DNA from: Candidatus Bipolaricaulota bacterium
GTDB lineage: Bacteria; Bipolaricaulota; Bipolaricaulia; UBA7950; UBA9294
Length of the DNA: 21,370 bases
Direction of reading: 5' to 3'
Assembly (NCBI GenBank): GCA_021159105.1
Contig: JAGGSM010000226.1
Location: forward strand, 1 to 21,370
In this document: in pieces, positions 15,343 to 21,370 of the stretch
Numbering within the stretch: the stretch's first letter is position 1
How the letters are laid out: every line of letters begins with the position of its first letter
Notes under the pieces: generated by a model
The model's database searches: none
Seen by the model: only the letters and a program-made list of their open reading frames with translations
Told to the model about the DNA's origin: nothing
Position numbers and translations under genes: made by a program

Positions 15343-15806
15343 AGGAACAGGCGCTGAAAGAGAAACTGGAGGCGAGGTTCGCCAACGCGCAGGCTCATGT
15401 GCAGCGTCCTCAGCGGGTTGTCGTCTCCCTGCCTCAGGAGGAGCTGGCGACGCTCCTGATGTTCTTGAAGGACGAGGGGTATCACCAATTGACTCTCATC
15501 TCCTGCGTGGATTGGCTTGAAGAGAAACAGTTCGAGCTGGTGTACCACGTCTCCTCTCACACAACGGGAATTCACGTGATGGCCAGGGTAAGGATCGACA
15601 GGGAGAACCCGGTGATGCTGAGCATGATGAAGGTTTACGAGAACGCGCAGCCGTACGAGCGGGAGATCCACGAGTTCTTCGGGGTCGACTTCACTGGGAA
15701 CGACGATCTTGCTCCCCTGTACCTGGATGATTGGAGGGGTCTACCGCCGATGCGGCGAGACTTCGACACGGCCGCCTACGCAGAGAGGGTGTATGACCAT
15801 GAGTGA
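15339..15806 (+). CDS. nuoC: NuoC/MbxK-like subunit
   Basis: A 155-aa soluble subunit of the 30-kDa complex I family, structural and without cofactors. The signature Y-E-R-E-I-H-E-F-F-G-V-D-F-T-G is followed by P-L-Y-L-D-D-W and P-P-M-R-R-D-F. I choose ATG 15339, which overlaps the nuoB stop as ATGA with GGAG (15324-15327) upstream; an in-frame GTG at 15327 would add four residues. Confidence 0.92.
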   Translation: MKEQALKEKLEARFANAQAHVQRPQRVVVSLPQEELATLLMFLKDEGYHQLTLISCVDWLEEKQFELVYHVSSHTTGIHVMARVRIDRENPVMLSMMKVYENAQPYEREIHEFFGVDFTGNDDLAPLYLDDWRGLPPMRRDFDTAAYAERVYDHE

Positions 15807-16923
15807 AGAACAGATCGCAGCAAGAGAACGGGAAGTTGACCTTCTCTTCGGACCACAGCACCCGGGTGTATCGGGAAACTTCAACATCACCGTCACTGTG
15901 GAGGGGGAGACGATCCACAACGTGCGCATGCACCTGGGATTCCTCCACCGCGGGTTCGAGAAGATGCTGGAGACGGTCGGCTACCTCCCTGGGTTTCCGT
16001 TTGTCTGCCGCATAAACGTGATGGACCCGGACCACAACGAGCAGATCTACGCCATGGCTATCGAGGAACTGGCCGGGATCGAGGTCCCGCCACGGGCAAA
16101 CTACATCCGCACGCTGATACTTGAAATGGGGCGCCTGCAGTCGCACCTGTTGTGGCTGAACGGGATGGCCGGGGCGATGGGTTTCTACACGATCAACCAT
16201 TGGGGAATGATCCAGCGCGATGAGATTGTGGACATGTTCTCCATGATCACTGGCGCGCGCGTGTACCACATATTCATCCTTCCCGGAGGGGTGCGCCGTG
16301 ACGTTCCCGAGGGGTTCTCCGAGCGGATGAGGAAGTTCATCCCCGACTGCAGAAAGACGCTGCACGACATCGATGCGGTGATGTTTAACAACCGTGTCTT
16401 CCGCAAGCGAACAGAAGGGGTGGGAATCCTGACCAAGGAGGACGCCCTGCGTTACGGTGTGACCGGAGCGCCGCTGCGAGCCACCGGGGTAGAGTATGAT
16501 GTGCGCAGAGCTGAGCCGTACGCTGCGTACGGTGATCTTGACTTCGAGATCCCAACGCGTACGGAATGTGATTCCTACGCACGAGCGAAGGTCATCCGCG
16601 CCGAGATGGATCAGAGCCTATCCATCATCGAACAGGTTCTCGACAAGATGCCGGAAGGATCGGCGTGGAATCGGACGCCGAACCCGTTCAAGTGGAACAT
16701 CCCCAAGAACGAGGTCTACGTGCGGGTGGAGTCCGGGCGAGGTGAGCTGGGAGGATTCGCTGTTACAGACGGTTCGGACAAGATCCGCCGCATGAACTAC
16801 CGTGGTCCGTCGTTGCCGCATGGACTGGTCGTCCTCCCCAAGCTCCTTACCGGGATGACCGTGCCGGATATTGCTCACATGGTATCGAGCCTGAACATCT
16901 CGGTTCCAGAGATCGATCGGTGA
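15799..16923 (+). CDS. nuoD: NuoD/MbxL-like large subunit lacking [NiFe] ligands
   Basis: A 374-aa subunit homologous to complex I 49-kDa proteins and to group 4 [NiFe]-hydrogenase large subunits. It has G-P-Q-H-P-G-V-S-G-N-F near the N-terminus and E-E-L-A-G-I-E-V-P-P-R-A-N-Y-I-R. Where hydrogenases have R-I-C-G-I-C this protein reads R-I-N-V-M-D (residues 71-76), and the C-terminal region has no cysteine where D-P-C-x-x-C is expected, so no NiFe site can form. The protein is not a hydrogenase; its electron acceptor is unknown from sequence (polysulfide in archaeal MBS). ATG 15799 is chosen because GAGAGGG lies 9 nt upstream; ATG 15793 is also possible. It overlaps nuoC by 8 bp. Confidence 0.93.
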   Translation: MSEEQIAAREREVDLLFGPQHPGVSGNFNITVTVEGETIHNVRMHLGFLHRGFEKMLETVGYLPGFPFVCRINVMDPDHNEQIYAMAIEELAGIEVPPRANYIRTLILEMGRLQSHLLWLNGMAGAMGFYTINHWGMIQRDEIVDMFSMITGARVYHIFILPGGVRRDVPEGFSERMRKFIPDCRKTLHDIDAVMFNNRVFRKRTEGVGILTKEDALRYGVTGAPLRATGVEYDVRRAEPYAAYGDLDFEIPTRTECDSYARAKVIRAEMDQSLSIIEQVLDKMPEGSAWNRTPNPFKWNIPKNEVYVRVESGRGELGGFAVTDGSDKIRRMNYRGPSLPHGLVVLPKLLTGMTVPDIAHMVSSLNISVPEIDR

Positions 16924-16936
16924 AGAGAGGTATAGG

Positions 16937-18796
16937 ATGAAAAAAGGGAAAGGAAGCGTACTCGGACCGTTCGTTGGCCTGAAGTATCTGTTCGAGAAGC
17001 CACGCACCGTGGCCTATCCGTACGAGAAGAGAGTCATTTCAGAGCGCTACCGCGGGTTCCACAAGAACGACCTGGAGAAGTGCATCGGCTGTGGAAACTG
17101 CCGTGATATCTGCCCGTGCGACGCGATCACGATGGTCAACGTGCCAGGGATCGAAGCCGACCCGAAGAAGGGCTCGACCGATGAGCGGCCCCAAATCAAC
17201 TACGGTAGGTGCACCTTCTGTGGACTATGTGTCGACGTCTGCCCGACGGGAAGCTTGAGTCTATCGCAGGACTTCATTCACGTTGACAACACTAACAGGA
17301 GTTTCATCGCCCTTGCTCGGGATGAGAAGGTTGCCTCAGAGGTGTTCGTCGAGGACTTGAGCGACTTTGACGCCAGCCTGGATCATCGCAAGAAGGATGG
17401 GAAGGGGTACGCTTCCGATCTCGACTTCTGCTTCGCTGAGTTTGAGGGACATGCTAAGGAGATGGAGATCCTTCCAGCGCAGGAGAGGATCGATTCGTTC
17501 GTGGAGATGGTACGTGGGTTCACCCGTGAGCAGGCCCTGGCCGAGGCGTCCCGCTGCTTCGAGTGCGAGGTGTGCGAAGAAGCGTGCCCGGCTCACATGA
17601 ACGTCGCCGATTACATTCGCGATATCTGGAGCGAGGACCACGAGCAGGCGGCGCGCGATATATATAAGACCAACCCTCTCCCCGAGGTCTGTGGCCGCGT
17701 TTGCACCCACAACTGCGAAAAGGCATGTGCTCTCGGACATCGAGGCGATCCTGTATCGATCCGCTGGTTGAAGCGCTACGCGATGGATCAGGTTCCCCGA
17801 GAAGACTACAAGCGCATCCTCGGAACGGAGATCGTCAAGTCGAACGGGAAGAAGGTGGCAATCGTGGGAGCTGGTCCATCCGGTCTCTCCGCCGCCTACT
17901 ACCTGACCCTGATGGGGTATAAAGTGACCGTATTTGAGCAGAACGAAAAACCGGGTGGAATGATGCGCTACGGGATCCCCGAGTACCGTATGCCCTACGA
18001 TGCGCTCGATAAGGACATCGACTACATCGAATCGGTGGGGGTGGAGATCCGCTGCAACACGCGGGTGGGGAAGGATGTCACACTGGAGGATCTGCACCGT
18101 GATTACGGCGCGGTATTCGTTGGAATCGGCCTGCAGGGAGGGCGGAGCACCCGCATTGAGGGGACGGACCATCCGCGGGTCTTCCAAGCGATCGACCTGC
18201 TGCGTCGCATCACCCGCGGGGAGGAGATCGAGCTGACCGAGAAGATCGTCGTTATCGGTGGAGGAAACGTAGCGATGGACATCTCTCGCAGCATCGCTCG
18301 CCTGCAGAAGGCGCGTTACGGAGAGGTCAATCTGACGACGACTTGCTTGGAGACGGAAGATATCATGCCCGCCGATAAGGAAGAGATTGCCGAGGCGCGC
18401 GAGGAAGGGATCGTCATCATCCCCGGTCGCTCGCCGCAGAAGATCGAAATAGTCGACGGAGAGATAACCGGACTGCACACGATCCAATGCGTTTCCGTAT
18501 TTGATGAACAGCATCGTTTCAATCCTCAAGTGAACGAGGAGGATAAGCTGTTCATCGAGGGGACGATGGTCGTCGAGGCGATCGGACAGAGCCCGGATGA
18601 CTCGCTCCTCACAGATGACATCAAGGAGAACTTGGAGTACGCGGGTAGACGAATCAAGGTGAACGAATACTACCAGAGCAGCCTTCCGTGGCTGTACTTC
18701 GGAGGAGACTTCGTCAAGGGACCGGACGTGATCACCGGGATCGCCACCGGGCACCAGGCGGCGCGAGGGATCGACGCCTACCTGAACGAATCATAG
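16937..18796 (+). CDS. fusion of NuoI-type ferredoxin subunit and GltD/NfnB-type FAD-NAD(P)H reductase
   Basis: A 619-aa fusion. Residues 1-110 are a NuoI/MbxN-type subunit with two [4Fe-4S] motifs (Cys49, 52, 55, 59 and Cys92, 95, 98, 102). From about 185 it is a complete GltD/NfnB-like reductase: cysteine groups 207/210/213/217 and 252/256/260/264, the FAD motif GAGPSG (311-316) and a second Rossmann motif GGGNVAMD (441-448). After that the family's NADP-binding Y-R-R is C-L-E (T-T-T-C-L-E-T-E-D-I-M-P-A), which favours NAD(H). No GltB partner is present. It ends the operon and should link the complex's Fe-S chain to NADH. A GAGAGG/TAGG Shine-Dalgarno precedes ATG 16937. The continuous frame and consistent family match argue against an assembly artefact. 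Confidence 0.93.
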   Translation: MKKGKGSVLGPFVGLKYLFEKPRTVAYPYEKRVISERYRGFHKNDLEKCIGCGNCRDICPCDAITMVNVPGIEADPKKGSTDERPQINYGRCTFCGLCVDVCPTGSLSLSQDFIHVDNTNRSFIALARDEKVASEVFVEDLSDFDASLDHRKKDGKGYASDLDFCFAEFEGHAKEMEILPAQERIDSFVEMVRGFTREQALAEASRCFECEVCEEACPAHMNVADYIRDIWSEDHEQAARDIYKTNPLPEVCGRVCTHNCEKACALGHRGDPVSIRWLKRYAMDQVPREDYKRILGTEIVKSNGKKVAIVGAGPSGLSAAYYLTLMGYKVTVFEQNEKPGGMMRYGIPEYRMPYDALDKDIDYIESVGVEIRCNTRVGKDVTLEDLHRDYGAVFVGIGLQGGRSTRIEGTDHPRVFQAIDLLRRITRGEEIELTEKIVVIGGGNVAMDISRSIARLQKARYGEVNLTTTCLETEDIMPADKEEIAEAREEGIVIIPGRSPQKIEIVDGEITGLHTIQCVSVFDEQHRFNPQVNEEDKLFIEGTMVVEAIGQSPDDSLLTDDIKENLEYAGRRIKVNEYYQSSLPWLYFGGDFVKGPDVITGIATGHQAARGIDAYLNES

Positions 18797-18811
18797 CAAG
18801 TATTAAGAGAG

Positions 18812-18856
18812 GGCCGGAGCGGCGGAGCCCAGCATCTCTGCTGCTCCGGCCTTTGT
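18812..18856 (+). terminator. intrinsic terminator of the rex-mbx operon
   Basis: Arms at 18812-18827 and 18836-18851 pair over 16 positions (14 Watson-Crick, two G-U) around the 8-nt loop CCCAGCAT. The outer nine pairs, GGCCGGAGC/GCTCCGGCC, are perfect. It begins 15 bp after the stop of the last operon gene. Only a short T-run (TTTGT) follows, so termination may be aided by the very stable stem. Confidence 0.75.
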
Positions 18857-18955
18857 ACGATGCCTGGCGCCTGCGCGTTGCCGCTGTTCATCCGATAGTC
18901 TCTCATCAGGGATTGATCGCGCGCTCTCACACCGCTTACTGCTCTACAAGGCCTC

Positions 18956-18983
18956 TTGATTCGTGGGCACAGGTGTTCATAAT
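18956..18983 (+). promoter_or_regulatory. candidate promoter for the TPR protein gene
   Basis: TTGATT (18956-18961) and CATAAT (18978-18983) are 16 bp apart, matching four and five of six consensus bases, and place the start point about 28 nt before the ATG. It lies downstream of the operon terminator, so the TPR gene is probably a separate unit. I see nothing else in 18857-18955. Confidence 0.45.
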
Positions 18984-19017
18984 CTATGAGCAGGCCGCTT
19001 CATGTCTTGGAGGGACA

Positions 19018-20964
19018 ATGCCGAAGGATCCGACTTTTATGGACCAGTTCTCGCAGTTCTTGGAAGAACACCCCAAAGAGGGGCAGCAGGTGCTCGACCT
19101 CAACTGGGAGGGGCAGCGCCTGATGAGCATTCGAAGGACAAAAGCGGCGGAACAGAAGTTCCGTGAGGCGATTGCCATCTGTGAGTACGCGATCCCTGCT
19201 TTGAACAACCTCGCCCTCTGCATGCAGCAGCGCGGTGACATCAAGCGCGCCATTCGCACTGCACATCGGGTGCTCGAGTTCCGCCCAACGGACGTCTTCG
19301 CCCACTGCACTCTCGCCGAGTGCTATCAGCAGATGAACCGCACGGACAAGGCAGGCTCACACGTGGAGAGAGCGATCTCCCTCCTCGAAGACCCGGAAGT
19401 TCCTCTTGATAAGTTGCCTAAAGTGATCGAGGCCCTCGCAATATTGCAGATGGACGAGAGGATCATGGACCTCTACCGCTCATACCGCGAAGGGATAGGA
19501 TTCGAGGATGTGATGGACGGTGTCAGCTGGTTTTACATAGGCGTTGCCGCTGCGAACATCGGCTTGATCGATGATGCGATCTCCCTTTTCAGGCGGGCTT
19601 TCGAAGAGGACCAGGAGATGGGGCTAGCTGAAGTGTGCGCAGATGCTCTGCGGTTAGTGAAGGAGAAGAGGGCTCCGAGCTTCCATCTTCTATATCAGAT
19701 TGATGATGACAAGGAGGAGCTCGATCCTAAACACCCATCGGATGGGATTAAACCGATCATAGTCGTTGGCTTGTGGGACAATACCTTGCATGACGACTAC
19801 AAGCATCATGTTGTGGATCTCCTCACGGCATGGCAGGACGCATGGGCGGAGGAGTTTCTCCGCACGATCATCATTCAGCCTGAATTACCAGATGATGTCA
19901 AGATGCATGCTGTGGCCGCACTCGGAGAGCGCGGAGCGCTGAGAGAGAATGAGCCGATCGAGGTGTTCGTCGATGGGAAGAGGCGAGAAGTAGTCATCAA
20001 GAAGAGGGAGGTCGTTCCTCCCTCCCCAGAAGTGATAAAGCAGTTTGAATTAGGTGTATCCAGGGCTGATAGGGGAGACATTGCTGGTGCGGAAGAAGCG
20101 TATCGTAAGGCATTGAAGATCGATCCCGATTTCCCCGAAGCTCTGGTCAATCTAGGCAATATCTGTCGCTTCACGGATCGAACAGAGGAAGGGGCACAGT
20201 TGCTTGAGAGGGCGGTTGCCCTTACGGGGGACTCCAAAGCTATCCTTAACCTCGCTGCTGTCTACATCCTTGATCAACACCACATTGAGGAGGGGGGTGA
20301 GCTTGTGGATGAACTGGAGATGGATGATATCGATGAAGAGATGTTACCCCTGTACTATCGTCTCATCGGTTATCTGGAAGTCTACAGCGGGGAATTCGAT
20401 GAGGCCAGGGATGCCTTCAACAAGATGATCTCCCTCGATCCAAACGATGAGACGGGAAGTGATCTCCTCGATTGGGTAGCGCGGGCTGAGGCTGTGCGTG
20501 AATATGATCGCAAGTTGTGGAACAGGAGAAGAGAGCGCTATCTTCGCCAGCCGGTCGATCCCAATATGTCACTGGTGATCGCTCTGAACATCCTCACCAA
20601 GGACAACCTGATCGGCGTCACACACTGGTATGATATTTCGTATGGAATGCTGCGCAAGGCGGACCTCGCGCAAATGATCGCTGACCACTTACTGAAAGAG
20701 GAGACCGACATCTGGAAAGGGATGACAGACGAGGCGTGGGACGCGTTGGAATACCTCGATAGCGTTGGCGGGAGTGCCCCATTAGCCAAGCTGGAGGAGA
20801 AGTTTGGCAGCACCGAAGATGACAGCATCAACTGGAGATATCACGTACCACTCTCCCCAATTGGAGAGCTGCAGTCGAAGGGGCTGCTCTTCGTTGGGCG
20901 GGACACAAGTAAGGAGACGATCGCTTTCATCCCTAGGGAGATCCTTCAGCGCTTTCGAATGTGA
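19018..20964 (+). CDS. TPR-repeat protein with unrecognised C-terminal domain
   Basis: A 648-aa cytosolic protein of unknown role. TPR-like helical repeats occur at about residues 40-125 (A-E-Q-K-F-R-E-A-I-A, P-A-L-N-N-L-A-L-C-M-Q-Q-R-G) and 342-415 (A-E-E-A-Y-R-K-A-L-K-I-D-P-D-F-P-E-A-L-V-N-L-G-N). The stretch at about 520-560 (L-T-K-D-N-L-I-G-V...L-R-K-A-D-L) loosely resembles a short SAP/Rho-N helix-turn unit, and the last 80 residues could be a winged helix; both are guesses. No signal peptide or membrane segment is seen. The start is ATG 19018 after GGAGGG. The longer open frame upstream crosses the terminator and is rejected. TPRs suggest a protein-binding scaffold. Confidence 0.85.
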   Translation: MPKDPTFMDQFSQFLEEHPKEGQQVLDLNWEGQRLMSIRRTKAAEQKFREAIAICEYAIPALNNLALCMQQRGDIKRAIRTAHRVLEFRPTDVFAHCTLAECYQQMNRTDKAGSHVERAISLLEDPEVPLDKLPKVIEALAILQMDERIMDLYRSYREGIGFEDVMDGVSWFYIGVAAANIGLIDDAISLFRRAFEEDQEMGLAEVCADALRLVKEKRAPSFHLLYQIDDDKEELDPKHPSDGIKPIIVVGLWDNTLHDDYKHHVVDLLTAWQDAWAEEFLRTIIIQPELPDDVKMHAVAALGERGALRENEPIEVFVDGKRREVVIKKREVVPPSPEVIKQFELGVSRADRGDIAGAEEAYRKALKIDPDFPEALVNLGNICRFTDRTEEGAQLLERAVALTGDSKAILNLAAVYILDQHHIEEGGELVDELEMDDIDEEMLPLYYRLIGYLEVYSGEFDEARDAFNKMISLDPNDETGSDLLDWVARAEAVREYDRKLWNRRRERYLRQPVDPNMSLVIALNILTKDNLIGVTHWYDISYGMLRKADLAQMIADHLLKEETDIWKGMTDEAWDALEYLDSVGGSAPLAKLEEKFGSTEDDSINWRYHVPLSPIGELQSKGLLFVGRDTSKETIAFIPREILQRFRM

Positions 20965-21018
20965 TGGTTCATCTGAGGTGGCTCGACAAGTGGCTTGCGA
21001 TCGGCTAACTTCTCGCTC

Positions 21019-21370
21019 ATGAACAGAGTGACGATCTACACCGACGGAGCGTGCAGCGGCAACCCCGGCCCTGGCGGCTGGGGTGCTGTCCTGTTGAGCG
21101 GAGAACACCGCAAGGAGATTTCCGGTGGTGATCCTCAGACCACTAACAATCGCATGGAGCTCACTGCGGCGATCGAGGCGCTGAGGGCCCTGAAGTTGCC
21201 CTCTAAGGTGGATCTATACACCGACTCCACCTACGTGAAGAAGGGGATCACCGAGTGGATCCAAAACTGGAAGAAGAACGGATGGAAGCGGCGCAGCGGC
21301 AGGAAGCTCCTGCCCGTGAAGAACGCTGAGCTGTGGCGCGAGCTCGATCAGCTAGTAGCAAAGCACGATG
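21019..21370 (+). CDS. rnhA: ribonuclease HI (partial, 3' end outside window)
   Basis: The first 117 codons of a bacterial RNase HI, which cuts the RNA strand of RNA-DNA hybrids. The first three catalytic acids are visible: Asp in Y-T-D-G-A-C-S-G-N-P-G-P-G-G-W, Glu in N-N-R-M-E-L-T-A, and Asp in Y-T-D-S-T-Y-V. The basic segment W-I-Q-N-W-K-K-N-G-W-K-R-R is the substrate-binding handle. The final His and Asp lie past the window edge. The start is ATG 21019, 54 bp after the TPR gene. No clear Shine-Dalgarno precedes it and I see no terminator or promoter in the gap. Confidence 0.93.
   Translation, partial: MNRVTIYTDGACSGNPGPGGWGAVLLSGEHRKEISGGDPQTTNNRMELTAAIEALRALKLPSKVDLYTDSTYVKKGITEWIQNWKKNGWKRRSGRKLLPVKNAELWRELDQLVAKHD

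Noticed and set aside
17336..18754. Long 472-residue minus-strand open frame
   Set aside because: It lies wholly antisense to the fusion gene, whose motifs are unmistakable; its composition looks like a shadow frame and no Shine-Dalgarno is seen.
16937..18796. Glutamate synthase small subunit
   Set aside because: The GltD-like part is fused to a NuoI-type subunit at the end of a respiratory operon and no GltB large subunit is present.
7440..18851. Membrane-bound [NiFe] hydrogenase operon (MBH, Ech or similar)
   Set aside because: The large subunit lacks both cysteine pairs for NiFe, no maturation genes are present, and gene order fits MBX with two MrpD subunits.
18688..19017. 110-residue N-terminal extension of the TPR protein
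   Set aside because: It overlaps the end of the previous gene and crosses the terminator stem, while ATG 19018 has a good Shine-Dalgarno.
18857..19017. tRNA or small RNA gene in the gap after the operon terminator
   Set aside because: No cloverleaf or tRNA consensus segments were found on reading; only a candidate promoter is visible.

Overview
The window is bacterial: Shine-Dalgarno-led genes, good sigma70-type promoters, exonuclease VII (XseA/XseB), the redox repressor Rex and RNase HI. Base composition is moderately G+C-rich by eye. The gene content suggests an anaerobic, ferredoxin-using fermentative or acetogenic lineage. An uncultured group such as Bipolaricaulota/Acetothermia, or a Thermotogota-like relative, is my guess. 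No marker gene in the window settles it.

Left part (1-6131). A few codons of a leftward gene enter at the left edge behind a strong promoter and RBS. Acylphosphatase (+) then faces a leftward run xseA - xseB - trxB - two tandem paralogous acyl-CoA synthetase-like ligases. These genes overlap or lie within 24 bp of each other. A second promoter inside the 3' end of xseB may drive trxB and the ligases separately. The convergent stop codons of acylphosphatase and the last ligase share a CTAG.

Middle (6132-7506). An unrecognised, internally duplicated CxxC...CxxH protein is followed by about 420 bp without a gene. That stretch holds two copies of a composite repeat (a CACGAAG-rich module joined to an array of 7-bp units), then a near-consensus promoter with a Rex-type operator on its predicted start point.

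Main feature (7440-18851). A single operon runs rex - mrpE - mrpF - mrpG - mbxD - mbxEF/mrpB - mrpC - mrpD - mrpD' - nuoH - nuoB - nuoC - nuoD - nuoI::gltD and closes at a 16-bp-stem terminator. Subunit content and order match, from memory, the archaeal MBX/MBS (membrane-bound oxidoreductase) type rather than MBH hydrogenase: two MrpD proteins precede NuoH, and NuoB-C-D-I follow. The large subunit has lost the [NiFe] cysteines, so it is not a hydrogenase. The last gene fuses the NuoI-type two-cluster ferredoxin subunit to a complete GltD/NfnB-type FAD and NAD(P)H reductase. The Arg-Arg pair that usually selects NADP is Leu-Glu there, which favours NAD(H). Together with autoregulation by an NADH-sensing repressor, this suggests an ion-pumping ferredoxin:NAD(H) oxidoreductase, a functional stand-in for Rnf or complex I.

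Right part (18852-21370). A TPR protein with an unrecognised C-terminal domain sits behind its own promoter, followed by rnhA, which runs off the window.
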